64,000 nt of DNA. Source: Evansella sp041820985. GTDB lineage: Bacteria > Bacillota > Bacilli > Bacillales > Salisediminibacteriaceae. Below the pieces are notes generated by a model that saw only the letters and a list, made by a program, of their open reading frames with translations, ran no database searches and was not told the DNA's origin. The position numbers were made by a program, and so were the translations under genes. The DNA is taken from assembly GCF_041820985.1 (NCBI RefSeq), contig NZ_JBGUAU010000022.1, positions 25,605 to 89,604 of the forward strand, written 5' to 3'. Of this stretch, positions 34,640-44,115 are shown one piece after another; the first letter of the stretch is position 1; each line of letters begins with the position of its first letter.

Positions 34640-35275
34640 ATGTCCGATCAAGGAAGGCATCGGCTTGAGGAGATTTTAAATGGAAGTGAATACCAAGTAT
34701 ATTACGATGAGTCACAAGGATTCATAGAAACGTTGTTTATTAGAATACGAGACTGGTTTATAGATGTCCTATCAGAACTTTTTCCGTCTTTGGCAGTCTC
34801 GAATGGGGTATCTGGAACGGTGCTTATTCTAGTCATCATTCTGATTCTTGTCGTTTTAGCTGTCGTTCTGGTTAAGGTTGGTCTAAATGTAAAACGTAAT
34901 CGAACCTTCCGTGAAAATAAGCCGCTTCAAAACATGGATGAGATGAAGTGGTCCTATCAAAAACATATGGAGGAAGCGAAGAAGCAGGAGAATATGAAAG
35001 AGTATACTCTAGCTACACGACACATGTTCCTTGCACTCCTGTTATATTTTCATGAGATTAACTGGCTAGAGGCTAAAATTTGGAAAACCAACTGGGAGTA
35101 CTATGAGGAGCTGAGACAGGTAGACAAAACAGGGGCAGAACTTTTCTTTCAATATGCACTGTTATTTGATCAAGTGACTTATGGTGAAAGAATTGTAGAA
35201 AAAGAAGAGTATATGAAATATAGAATAGAAGCAATGAAGTGGTTAAATAACCAACATCAGATTGTAGATAAATAG
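34640..35275 (+). CDS. DUF4129 domain protein
   Basis: A 211-aa protein with one membrane helix (about 57-82) and a cytosolic DUF4129 domain, ending in the signature YALLFDQVTYGERIVEKEEY. In related clusters this domain accompanies MoxR and DUF58 proteins. It starts 35 bp after the previous gene and 11 bp before the next, so it belongs to the operon. Confidence 0.85.
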   Translation: MSDQGRHRLEEILNGSEYQVYYDESQGFIETLFIRIRDWFIDVLSELFPSLAVSNGVSGTVLILVIILILVVLAVVLVKVGLNVKRNRTFRENKPLQNMDEMKWSYQKHMEEAKKQENMKEYTLATRHMFLALLLYFHEINWLEAKIWKTNWEYYEELRQVDKTGAELFFQYALLFDQVTYGERIVEKEEYMKYRIEAMKWLNNQHQIVDK

Positions 35276-35286
35276 GAGGTGAGAGC

Positions 35287-36435
35287 TTGGAGAAGGTGTT
35301 TCAATATAAACAGATATTCTTATGGATCATCGTACTGCTCGTTTTTTTTGGTGTGAGCTATTTCGGTTTTCCAAAGCAACCGCAGGAATATCCACCGTAC
35401 GTATCCACGTCTCCATCTCCTAGTGGTGTTAAAGCGATGTATACGTATTTGGAGGAAGAGAATGGGGAGGTGTATAGGTGGTACCGTGAGCCATCTCATT
35501 TAGTTTCGGCAACGGAGGCAAGTCAACTACTTATCATGGTAGAGCCTTATTTCGTCCCGACTTCCGAACAGATGATCTCCTATGAGGAATTTATGCGTAA
35601 GGGAAATACAATTTTACTCATGAGTGAAAACCCTGTAGGTATGTTTGATATCAGAATAGAGTATGGTGTTCCGTCAGAATTAGAAGAAGAATATTCAAAT
35701 GTGTATCAAAATGGAAAAGAGTTAAAAGCCATGATACCTTCCTATATCCGTCTGCAAACGAGGGAAGAAGATGAGATCCTCCTTACTGATGATGGAGGTA
35801 CATTGGCATTTAAGCGTACATATGGAGATGGGAAGTTAATTGTAATTAATTCTCCTCAGTGGATGATGAACAGAGCTATTTTAGATTATGATCATGTAAC
35901 ACTCCTATTATCGTTGATCAACAACGAGGGAATGAAAGGTATAGATGCGATTCTTTTTGACGAATACGTACATAATCAAGGGAATGCAGCGACGTTGATG
36001 ACCGTGTATCCAAAGTGGTTTTTACTCGTTATGCTTCAAGGAGCTATATTAACACTTTTATGGCTTTGGTATCGTGGAAAAAGATTTGGTCCGATCCTTA
36101 CTGCTCGGGAAGATACGGTTCGCTTTAGTGATGAAGGAATAAATGCCATAGCAGCTTGGCATTTAAGAGGACGTCTGTATAAAGACTCTATTGCTACACA
36201 AGCGGATTATGTTAAATTAGCGATGCAGGAGCGTTGGGGGATTTCTTATACGAAAGATTGGCGGGAAATCAGCAATCAACTTGAAGATAAATGGCATGGC
36301 AAGACAAACAAGGATATACAACTATTTCTTGATAATTTAACGAATTTGTTGAAGAAAACGAATGTAAGTAAACAAGAATATATATTGTGGGCTAAACGAT
36401 TAGAGGAATTAAGAAAAGAGGTGGAGGAAGGATGA
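35287..36435 (+). CDS. DUF4350 domain membrane protein
   Basis: A 382-aa protein: one N-terminal membrane helix (about 10-27), the DUF4350 domain (about 37-225, a GATase-like fold, with YFVPTSEQ and GGTLAFKRTYGDGKLIVI), a second helix (about 242-260) and a cytosolic helical tail. TTG start with AGGAGGTGAGAGC upstream. The stop overlaps the moxR start (ATGA). Members always travel with MoxR/DUF58; the biochemical role is unknown. Confidence 0.85.
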   Translation: MEKVFQYKQIFLWIIVLLVFFGVSYFGFPKQPQEYPPYVSTSPSPSGVKAMYTYLEEENGEVYRWYREPSHLVSATEASQLLIMVEPYFVPTSEQMISYEEFMRKGNTILLMSENPVGMFDIRIEYGVPSELEEEYSNVYQNGKELKAMIPSYIRLQTREEDEILLTDDGGTLAFKRTYGDGKLIVINSPQWMMNRAILDYDHVTLLLSLINNEGMKGIDAILFDEYVHNQGNAATLMTVYPKWFLLVMLQGAILTLLWLWYRGKRFGPILTAREDTVRFSDEGINAIAAWHLRGRLYKDSIATQADYVKLAMQERWGISYTKDWREISNQLEDKWHGKTNKDIQLFLDNLTNLLKKTNVSKQEYILWAKRLEELRKEVEEG

Positions 36436-37361
36436 GAGAGCAATTAACATCCTTATTGGAAAGTTATGAAGAACGAATATTAGGACAAAGTACAAATCTT
36501 AGACTTTTATTAGCATCAATTCTAGCAGGTGGTCATGTTTTATTAGAAGGTGTACCAGGTACTGGTAAAACGCAAATGGTGAGGACGCTAGCCAATCTTT
36601 TAGGAGGGGACTTTAACCGCGTTCAATTTACACCGGACCTACTGCCAAGTGATATTACCGGTAGTACTATTTACAATATGAAGGAAAATAGCTTTCAAAC
36701 CATAAAAGGTCCAATTTTTACGAATGTTTTATTAGCGGATGAAATTAATCGTACTCCTGCAAAGACACAGGCTGCTTTATTAGAGGCGATGGGGGAGAAA
36801 CAAGTAACTATTCAAGGGGAAACTTACTCGTTAGAGGATGTGTTTTTTGTTGTAGCGACTCAGAATCCGATTGAATTCGAAGGAACATACCCATTACCGG
36901 AAGCACAACAGGACCGCTTTTTGTTCAAGTTGCTCATAGAATTTCCTGGCTTTGAAGATGAACAGCGTGTTTTAGAGCAAGTAATTAAGAATAGCTATGA
37001 TTCTAGTAAAGCTGAAGCAATATTAGATATAGACAGCTTTCTAGCCATTCGAAAAGAAATTGAACGAGTGACACTAAGTGAAAGTGTGATGAAATATATT
37101 ATGCAAATTGTAAGGAATACACGGGAATCGGAGTCGATTCGCTTTGGGGCAAGTACACGGGCTGCCATTGCTATTGGAAAAGCTGGTCAATCATGGGCAT
37201 ATTTAGCTGGACGTGATTATGTTACCCCAGATGATATTAAAATGGTTGCACGACCTGCGTTAAGACATCGCATTCAATTATCTCCACATATGGAATTGGA
37301 GGGAGCAACTGGTGACGAAATCATCAATGAACTGGTGGGAGCGATTCCTGTTCCGAGATAA
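36432..37361 (+). CDS. MoxR-family AAA+ ATPase
   Basis: A 309-aa chaperone-like ATPase. Walker A GVPGTGKT (40-47), Walker B LLADEINRTPAKTQAALLEA with its sensor, sensor 1 in VVATQNPIEFEGTYPLPEAQ and the arginine-containing QDRF are present. MoxR proteins help assemble or insert metal into partner complexes, often carrying vWA or DUF58 proteins. Here the DUF58 gene overlaps by 50 bp, a sign of tight coupling. Confidence 0.95.
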   Translation: MREQLTSLLESYEERILGQSTNLRLLLASILAGGHVLLEGVPGTGKTQMVRTLANLLGGDFNRVQFTPDLLPSDITGSTIYNMKENSFQTIKGPIFTNVLLADEINRTPAKTQAALLEAMGEKQVTIQGETYSLEDVFFVVATQNPIEFEGTYPLPEAQQDRFLFKLLIEFPGFEDEQRVLEQVIKNSYDSSKAEAILDIDSFLAIRKEIERVTLSESVMKYIMQIVRNTRESESIRFGASTRAAIAIGKAGQSWAYLAGRDYVTPDDIKMVARPALRHRIQLSPHMELEGATGDEIINELVGAIPVPR

Positions 37362-38670
37362 AGGGATTTTGCCAACGAGAAAGCTGTTAGTTTTCATGCT
37401 TATTCTTTCTGTTTCATTAGTAATGGCATCCTTTTGGGGAGTTCCATGGACATTTATTCTTATTTGTAATATTTCTGCGTTATTGATAAGTTTTTTGGAT
37501 CTCATGTATTTACCGAAACGTCAGCATCTTAGTTTTAAGAGGCGAATTCCATCAGATATGGAAAGAGGGGTTTCTTATCCTGTTGTGCTTGAGGTGAATA
37601 ACATGTCTGAACATGGGGTGACGTATCGCCTTGTGGATGGACTCCCTCAATCATTTACGCGGCCATTTCCTCTAAAGGGATCGGTTGAAAAACAAAGTAA
37701 TGTTGTGACAACCTATGAAACGATGGCACCTATTAGAGGGAGTTTTCATGTAGATCAGCTATATTTTCGATATAGAAGTAAGTTCAGTTTGTGGGAAAAA
37801 CAATCGACAGTACTGCTTGAGGATACGGTGAAAGTGATTCCAGATTTGACGGACACAAAGGAATTTTTGGAAAATGCACAGAAGTTTTTACTACATGAGG
37901 GTGTCCAGATCCGTAAACAAATTAGTAGTGTAGGTGAATTTGCAAACATTCGAAACTACGTTGTTGGTGATGATCCAAGAAAAATTAACTGGCGACAAAC
38001 TGCCAAGCTTCAAGAAGTGATGACTAATGATTATGAGCCAGAGCACGGAAAGCATATTACACTCTTAATTGATTGTGGAAGAATGATGGGAGTAGAGTTA
38101 AAGGTAGGAAATCGGTTAGATCGTACGATTGAGGCTGCTATCGCTGTTGCAGCTGCGGCCTTGAAAAAGGGGGATTATGTAGCTGTCCTTGCATTTTCAA
38201 GGAATACGAAGATATATGTTCCTCCTGCGAAAGGAATGAATCACCTTCAAATGATTTTAAGGTCTGTTTATGATATACAAGTAGATGGGGTTGAATCAAA
38301 TTATGGAGAGGTCTTTCATTACCTACAAACAGTTCAAAAAAAACGTAGTCTTATCATGTTATTTAGTGATATTCGAACGTTCTTGTACGATGAAAGTACG
38401 TTAGCATATTTGAAGCGCCTAAGGCAGAGACATTTGTTTTTAATGATTGGTATTGAAGACAAAGTATTGGCAAAAAGAGTGAAGGATCAACCAACGGATT
38501 TGAAAAAAGCAATGGTGAAGAGTATCGCTCAACAGCAAACATTGTTCAAAAAGAGAGAGAAGCTTAGGTGGGAAAAACAAGGCCTCCAGATGTTGGAGGC
38601 CCAAGAGGATAAACTAGCAGTAACTGCTATTTCTAATTATCTTCATATTATGAATCGTGGACTGCTTTAG
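37312..38670 (+). CDS. DUF58 (vWA-like) membrane protein
   Basis: A 452-aa protein: two N-terminal membrane helices (about 24-60), then an ectodomain-like region and the DUF58 motif YVVGDDPRKINWRQTAK (about 220-236). A vWA-like domain follows with LLIDCGRMM and LFSDIRTF replacing the MIDAS residues. GTG start, with GGAGGGAGC just before, inside moxR. DUF58 proteins are the usual clients of MoxR. The 3' end overlaps the convergent SpoIIM-like gene by 23 bp. Confidence 0.92.
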   Translation: MTKSSMNWWERFLFRDKGILPTRKLLVFMLILSVSLVMASFWGVPWTFILICNISALLISFLDLMYLPKRQHLSFKRRIPSDMERGVSYPVVLEVNNMSEHGVTYRLVDGLPQSFTRPFPLKGSVEKQSNVVTTYETMAPIRGSFHVDQLYFRYRSKFSLWEKQSTVLLEDTVKVIPDLTDTKEFLENAQKFLLHEGVQIRKQISSVGEFANIRNYVVGDDPRKINWRQTAKLQEVMTNDYEPEHGKHITLLIDCGRMMGVELKVGNRLDRTIEAAIAVAAAALKKGDYVAVLAFSRNTKIYVPPAKGMNHLQMILRSVYDIQVDGVESNYGEVFHYLQTVQKKRSLIMLFSDIRTFLYDESTLAYLKRLRQRHLFLMIGIEDKVLAKRVKDQPTDLKKAMVKSIAQQQTLFKKREKLRWEKQGLQMLEAQEDKLAVTAISNYLHIMNRGLL

Positions 38671-39634
38671 AAAATACCTTGTTCTTTCTAAGCAAGGAGT
38701 TTCCGATAGCAACATAAAGGATCAACCCGACAACAGTTAGAATGGCAACGAGATATTTCGCTTCAAGCGAGATCGCAGCAGGGGTAATGAACCCTTCGAT
38801 AACACCTGCAATGATAAATAATGGAATGGTACCTAGTAGAAGAAGGACCGAACGCTTAGCATTCTCTTTTAGCTGGTACGATCTAGAATACTCTCCTGGT
38901 ACGAATAGCTTATAGCCCATTAATAGACCGGCACCACCAGCGATAAAGATGGCTGTAAGCTCAATCATTCCATGAGGTACGATATATGCCCAAAATTCAT
39001 ATGTCATGCCGTAATGCCAAAACAGTGCAGCCAATGCACCAACAATAATACCGTTGTAAACTAATAAGAAGACAGTCAATAACCCAAAGGTAATACCACC
39101 TGCAAATGCGAGGATGGCTACTTGAATGTTATTGGTCATAATCTCTGCAGACATCAAGGATGCATTGACCATTCCATCGCTTGCTCCTAATTGTTCTGGA
39201 TCTACTGCTTGAGCAATGTCGGCAGGGAGAACAGCGTATATATGAAGTGGGTCATGAAGGACAGATAGAAAACTCCCGAGTCCCCCTAGTGTAAATAGGA
39301 TCATGGCAATAATGACAAACTTCCATTGTTCTGCAAGTAAACCAATAAACCTTGTGGTGAAGAAATATCGTATCTGCTTCATACTAGAAATCTGATCTTT
39401 ATATAATAGATTATGTGATTTTGCTACAAGTCCATTTAAATAAGCGGTGACGTCTTCATCTTTAAAGTAGGTTTGGCTGTATGAAAGATGTTGTGTTGTT
39501 TTTTGATAGAGTCGGTTGAATTGATCAATATGTTTACCAGAAATTTTTCGTTTATTTTTATGTAGAGTTGTGATTAGTCCTTCTAGCTCTTTCCAATCTT
39601 TCCGATGCTGTTGAACAAATTGCTTTACATTCAT
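38648..39634 (-). CDS. SpoIIM-like (DUF95) membrane protein
   Basis: A 328-aa protein. A cytosolic helical head (1-95) precedes five or six membrane helices of the stage II sporulation protein M family, including the conserved VPHGMIELTAIFIAGGAG block. SpoIIM is part of the DMP peptidoglycan machine in engulfment; standalone relatives accompany MoxR/RDD genes and are not necessarily sporulation-specific. I start at ATG 39634 (GAGGTAGGTG upstream), not the longer frame. It is convergent with the DUF58 gene and divergent from the RDD gene. Confidence 0.88.
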   Translation of the reverse strand: MNVKQFVQQHRKDWKELEGLITTLHKNKRKISGKHIDQFNRLYQKTTQHLSYSQTYFKDEDVTAYLNGLVAKSHNLLYKDQISSMKQIRYFFTTRFIGLLAEQWKFVIIAMILFTLGGLGSFLSVLHDPLHIYAVLPADIAQAVDPEQLGASDGMVNASLMSAEIMTNNIQVAILAFAGGITFGLLTVFLLVYNGIIVGALAALFWHYGMTYEFWAYIVPHGMIELTAIFIAGGAGLLMGYKLFVPGEYSRSYQLKENAKRSVLLLLGTIPLFIIAGVIEGFITPAAISLEAKYLVAILTVVGLILYVAIGNSLLRKNKVFSKAVHDS

Positions 39635-39766
39635 GTAGACACCTACCTCTGAAGTAATGAGTGTGTTGTTAGTGAGATTTAACATTGTTGGTTAATATCT
39701 ATTATAGTAACATGATAGAAAAATAGAAACATATAAGTAAAATTTACCCAATAAAGAGGTGATGAC

Positions 39767-40567
39767 ATGAATGAGGAACATGTTTCTATTAAGACCCCAG
39801 AATTCGTCTCTTTACAATTTCAACCTGCAGGATTAGGTAGTCGTGCATTAGCATTCATGATTGATCAAGTTATCTTAATCGTCATTAACTTAGTGATTAT
39901 ATTACTACTTATTTTTTCAATGAGTGGGCTAGATAATTTAATGGTTGTTGAGGGACTAACGTTACCATTAGTTATTGCGATTATCCTGTTATTTATTGTT
40001 AATACATGCTATTTCTTTGTTCTTGAGTATTTTACAGGCGGAAGAACGGTCGGGAAGAAACTTATCGGAATTCGAGTCATTCAAGAAAGTGGTCATAGCA
40101 TCACATTACTTTCTAGCTTCATTCGAAATTTCTTAAGACTGATTGATTCCTTACCTACAGGGTACTTTGTAGGGATTTTGATGATATTCTTTCACTCTAA
40201 GCATAAGCGATTAGGGGATGTTGTTGGGGGAACGCTTGTTGTTCATGAAAGAAGAGCAAAACGAAAAAAACGTTTATCTCGACTTGAAAAGGAAATGAAC
40301 AAAAGAGGAATAACAAAGGAAAGCTTAGTAATTGAAGATTGGGCGTTTAAATCATTAGGCCAGAAGGACTGGAACTTAATGAAAGCATATAGCGAACGAT
40401 TGCTTCATTTACCATTCGCTGAAAGAGATGAATTGACAAGGAAGTTAGCAAAACTACTGCTTGTGAAAGCAGGTATAGAAATAAGTATGAAGTCCACTTA
40501 TGAACAAGAAAATATGCTCTTAGCTCTTTACTTACATCTTAAGGACGAATGGGAGTTTGAGTTATAA
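39767..40567 (+). CDS. RDD-family membrane protein
   Basis: A 266-aa protein with the RDD pattern: R-A-L-A-F-M-I-D-Q in the first helix, GGRTVGKKLIGIRV, and HKRLGDVVGGTLVV. It has three or four helices in the first 160 residues and a cytosolic tail of about 100 residues. RDD proteins are linked to ion or compatible-solute transport in some bacteria. It lies 132 bp from the divergent SpoIIM-like gene, and this pair is typical in MoxR clusters. AAAGAGGTGATGAC precedes ATG. Confidence 0.9.
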   Translation: MNEEHVSIKTPEFVSLQFQPAGLGSRALAFMIDQVILIVINLVIILLLIFSMSGLDNLMVVEGLTLPLVIAIILLFIVNTCYFFVLEYFTGGRTVGKKLIGIRVIQESGHSITLLSSFIRNFLRLIDSLPTGYFVGILMIFFHSKHKRLGDVVGGTLVVHERRAKRKKRLSRLEKEMNKRGITKESLVIEDWAFKSLGQKDWNLMKAYSERLLHLPFAERDELTRKLAKLLLVKAGIEISMKSTYEQENMLLALYLHLKDEWEFEL

Positions 40568-40609
40568 GCCAACAGTTGTATACAAGAAAATTTTTCGTCA
40601 TCAATGACA

Positions 40610-40699
40610 AAACGATATCTTATGATAGAAGTAGAAGAAGATACGGTGATTGAAGGGTTCGCGATGATTCCAGAAGCATTTGATGGAAGTGGGGAATAA
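40610..40699 (+). pseudogene. Duplicated 3' fragment of the DUF4317 gene
   Basis: This frame, KRYLMIEVEEDTVIEGF then AMIPEAFDGSGE and a stop, copies the last 30 codons of the gene ending at 29239 with only a few base changes. Nothing upstream matches, so it is an untranslated relic. Confidence 0.85.
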
Positions 40700-40800
40700 T
40701 AAGGGGAAGGAACTGTAATCCTCTTTCCTCTGTTACTTAGTTTTTGCCCAACCTAAGATACACAAATTTCACTACGAAAATCACAGTGTAAATGGAATTA

Positions 40801-40836
40801 ATAAAGGCGCGAAGATATGTTCTTCGTGCCTTTACA
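40801..40836. terminator. Bidirectional terminator-like hairpin
   Basis: AAAGGCGCGAAGA and TCTTCGTGCCTTT pair around a short loop. It can serve the minus-strand gene ending at 40874. Confidence 0.65.
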
Positions 40837-40873
40837 TATTATCCTTTCTTGTTGACGAATGCTCACCAGCTAT

Positions 40874-41272
40874 CTATTTAATAGCTATGTGAATCTCAAT
40901 TTGCCCATTGGGATAATATTTTTCATAATCAAATGAGTAAGCTCTTTCTAAATCCCTTTTCTCTTCTCGTTCCCAAATCTCTTTCCAGGTGTTAAGTATT
41001 CCAGATTCACTTGATGTGTCTACTTCAAAAATCTCATATTTACTATTATTAGGGATTTTCATTGTGAAGTCATTGTCATTACTTTCGATTGCTACACTTA
41101 ATGTATAGTTCCCTTTATAATCACTCTCATAATCATAATACAGACCATATGTAACCTCATGATGATTTTTTAAAGCACTAGATGCCTCTTTCCACATATC
41201 TGTAATCTTCTGCATAATTGTCTTATCTTTAAAATTATTCGTTCTTACACTCTTAATAATAGTTAGGTTCAT
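40874..41272 (-). CDS. GyrI-like/effector-binding domain protein
   Basis: A 132-aa single-domain protein resembling the AraC effector-binding (E_bind/GyrI-like) fold: early DKTIMQKITDMWKEA helix and the closing YYPNGQIEIHIAIK strand, which is characteristic. Such domains bind small ligands or drugs. ATG 41272 is chosen (GAGAGGGGTAG upstream), removing 16 residues. It stands alone, with no fused HTH. Confidence 0.75.
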   Translation of the reverse strand: MNLTIIKSVRTNNFKDKTIMQKITDMWKEASSALKNHHEVTYGLYYDYESDYKGNYTLSVAIESNDNDFTMKIPNNSKYEIFEVDTSSESGILNTWKEIWEREEKRDLERAYSFDYEKYYPNGQIEIHIAIK

Positions 41273-41547
41273 GGAACTACCCCTCTCCGTGTTATATATT
41301 TTTATTTCTACATAATCCAAATTTTACCTTCTTTTTAAAAATTTTGTTTTGTAGTTGGAGGCAGAATGGACAAGATTCAAAGTTTTTTTTACTTCTGGAA
41401 CGAAATATAGCATCCTGTAAATATTGAAGGGCAGAGTGGAGTTCAGTATTAAATATATAAAACATATATTCCACATTTTTTGTAAAAGAGTTTATGAATA
41501 TATTATGCTATAATACTTCTAAACAATACACGACTGGGGGAAAGTAT

Positions 41548-42291
41548 GTGGATGTAAGGACGAAACCAATTCCACCTTTACAATCACCAAGAAATTGGAT
41601 CAACATACCAATAGCTGATACGGGAGATCCTATCATTTCCGTTCGTTCATTGAATTCTCCGAGAATACTAGTGAAGTCGATGTATCATTCACAAGGAATT
41701 CCTCATGCACGGAAAGAGTGCTATGTGAGAAAACAGGTAGGTGAACGGTTAGTGAAAGCAGCTTCCCTACTACCACAAAAATATAGGTTATTAATATGGG
41801 ATAGTTATCGCCCATTCGAGGTACAAAAAGCCTTATATACTAGTTTTTACGAAAAAAAGAAGCAGGAATATCCTCATTTGTCAGAAAACGAACTGGATAG
41901 TATGGTAAAAAAATATGTGTCTTTCCCTTCTCTGAACGAAGGTGCTCCCTCCCCGCATGTAACTGGTGGTTCTGTAGATTTGACGATCGCAGATAAGGAT
42001 GGCACCGCCATTGAAATGGGAACGGAGTTTGACGATTTTTCCGAAAAAGCAGGAACGAGATTCTTTGAAACTCTTCTAGAGAAAAAGGAATCAGTAAGTG
42101 AGGAAGACAGTCGAGCGCTGGAAAACCGCCGATTACTTTATTGGGTGATGCGGGAATCTGGATTCACTAGCTATGTCCATGAATGGTGGCATTTTGATTA
42201 CGGAAATCAATGGTGGGCAGAGCTCACTGAAGCAGATTGTGCAATCTATGGAGTTGCGGAAAATCCACCTGAAGAATTAGCTAGTAAATAA
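41548..42291 (+). CDS. D-alanyl-D-alanine dipeptidase (VanX/M15D family)
   Basis: A 247-aa zinc peptidase of the VanX/DdpX group. Zinc ligands are H137 and D144 in SPHVTGGSVDL and H215 in HEWWHFDYG; catalytic E212 and the transition-state arginine in SYRP (about 88) are intact. It hydrolyses D-Ala-D-Ala dipeptide. There is no signal peptide. Start GTG 41548 has GGGGGAAA upstream; the longer frame adds 18 non-conserved residues. No vanH/vanA genes are near, so a housekeeping peptide-recycling role is likelier than glycopeptide resistance. Confidence 0.9.
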   Translation: MDVRTKPIPPLQSPRNWINIPIADTGDPIISVRSLNSPRILVKSMYHSQGIPHARKECYVRKQVGERLVKAASLLPQKYRLLIWDSYRPFEVQKALYTSFYEKKKQEYPHLSENELDSMVKKYVSFPSLNEGAPSPHVTGGSVDLTIADKDGTAIEMGTEFDDFSEKAGTRFFETLLEKKESVSEEDSRALENRRLLYWVMRESGFTSYVHEWWHFDYGNQWWAELTEADCAIYGVAENPPEELASK

Positions 42292-42309
42292 TATAATGGA
42301 GGTATGCAC

Positions 42310-43463
42310 TTGCAAGGATTTGATGTAAAAAAGGAATCGAAGAAATCATATTTAAATATTAGTCTCTTATTTTTCTCTATTCTCATTCTCTTATTAATCG
42401 TTGTAGTTTTATTAAATATATTCTTAGAAACCTTACCTGGGAAAACCTTTATATAAATATCATTACTTCTCTTATTAGTGTCATGATTCCGCTAGTTCTA
42501 TTTAATCTTATTTATGATTATGTTACGAAGTCTCATCAAAAAGTGGAGCTATCTGACAGTATATCTAATGCATTTATGATGAACAAAGATATATTAAATA
42601 GGTTTTCGATAGACTCCCGAAAGTCGTTTATTAAAACGTCAACAGAATCTCTGCTAGGTGATGAGGAAGGGAAAATGCTTTATACAACGTTAATTGCTCC
42701 TTACTTGGAGAATAAGTACAATTTTCGTCGGAATTTTAAGTATCATATTTGCTATTCGTTGAATGAAGACCTAGGGAAAGAGGTGTTTCCAAACCTCTCT
42801 TTTGATAGTGATGAATATTATTGGGTGGACGAGGACTTGTCTTTTTTCAGAAATATGAATGTGTTTCAATTGAAGAAACGACGAATTACTGCAGGGTTTT
42901 CCTATTGGGAAAGTGACTTGGAAGAACTCTTCAAAGGTGAAGGAGTGTTCTTTCGGGAAAACCTGTTCATAGGGGAAAAACAAAAGCAAGTAATTCAACA
43001 ACTCTCAAATGATCAATTAAAAAGGTTTGTGAAGGATGTTCTGCAGTTTACGTTTGAACTCAATGATCAGCCGTTGGAATTTGATGTGGAGAATGCAGAA
43101 AATGGATTTTACCTTCAATTTCATATTGATCATTCGATTGAAACAGCTGCAAATAAGGAGTATAAATTCAAATATAAATTCCGAATGCCACAGTTAAAAA
43201 CAGTGAAGAAGTTTATTACCATTGTGTCAGAACCAACTCAAAATGTGGATATTCTCTTTACTCATGCGGATAAAAATGCTCGAATAGTTCCAATTCCGTT
43301 TTTTGATGATAGTGAAGCAATAAATTATCTACCAAACAATATAGTAAAAATAGAATTAGATAAATGGGTACTTCCTCGTTCAGGGTGTGTATTCATCTGG
43401 GATGAGCATAAAGTGATGGAGAAGAAGCAAAACCAAGCTTTAGAGAGAGCGAGTAACGAGTGA
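42310..43463 (+). pseudogene. Two-helix membrane protein with frameshift
   Basis: Two frames make one protein. Frame 1 (42310-42456, TTG with GGAGG upstream) gives MQGFDVKKES and a first membrane helix, then stops. Frame 2, which becomes an open ATG frame at 42483, is already coding-like upstream (LTWENLYINIITSLISV), continues into a second helix and then a cytosolic alpha/beta region to 43463 (326 aa from that ATG). A one-base shift near 42400-42440 would join them into about 380 aa. It is a mutated gene, a sequencing error or a programmed shift. The family is not recognised. Confidence 0.55.
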
Positions 43464-43474
43464 GTAATTGGTGT

Positions 43475-43522
43475 CACCCAGTCTGGCAAGTATTTCTGTG
43501 CCAGGTTGGGGATACCTTTTTT
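43475..43522 (+). terminator. Rho-independent terminator
   Basis: CTGGCA pairs with TGCCAG with flanking CCCA/TGGG, then CTTTTTT. It ends the preceding gene. Confidence 0.75.
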
Positions 43523-43545
43523 AATATTATTTTTGGTAGTCTTAG

Positions 43546-44016
43546 CTACTCATTCCAATGGTGATACAATTCTTCCCAATTGATCTTTTTTTGCTGATGA
43601 TTTTCTCGACTTCGGACAAAGGAAATAGCTAGATTTTGAGTGCTGATGAGTTCTCCTGAGATGTTCTTTTTCACTGTAGGAAAAATGGTGCCAACGTAAT
43701 CATCTAAGTGTTTACAACTCTGTCTCTCCTCCATAAGTACTTTAAATTTCACGACAACTCTTGATGTTAAACCCGATCTACTCATGAAAGGTGGGGCGAT
43801 ACTGATGATTTCTTCCGTTGTTACTGGACCAGTAAGTGCTTTTAGATAACTTCTAATGCTATTTTCATAATCATGTGTAGTTTCTAAATCATAATAAAAA
43901 TGGACAATTGTATCTGCTTGTATCATGTGAATCACTCCGTGAAAAACAATAATGAATGTAATCATAATGATAGCACAAATACATATTTCTCTAAATATCT
44001 GTTTAGCCAAACTCAT
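43546..44016 (-). CDS. Membrane-anchored hypothetical protein
   Basis: A 156-aa protein with an N-terminal membrane helix (about 8-31) and a soluble domain likely outside. No family is recognised. The first ATG lacks a clear ribosome site, so the true start may be downstream (Met18 or Met31). Confidence 0.5.
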   Translation of the reverse strand: MSLAKQIFREICICAIIMITFIIVFHGVIHMIQADTIVHFYYDLETTHDYENSIRSYLKALTGPVTTEEIISIAPPFMSRSGLTSRVVVKFKVLMEERQSCKHLDDYVGTIFPTVKKNISGELISTQNLAISFVRSRENHQQKKINWEELYHHWNE

Positions 44017-44115
44017 CTGTTTAAAAATCGTTATAGGAAAGTGACAATCCTCACTGATGTGTTTTGAAATATAAGGTACGATGGGTTTTAAAAATAGACA
44101 GTAGGGGTGTGTACA

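Noticed and set aside
41548..42291. Vancomycin-resistance locus
   Set aside because: Only a VanX-like dipeptidase is present; no vanH, vanA or regulators lie nearby.
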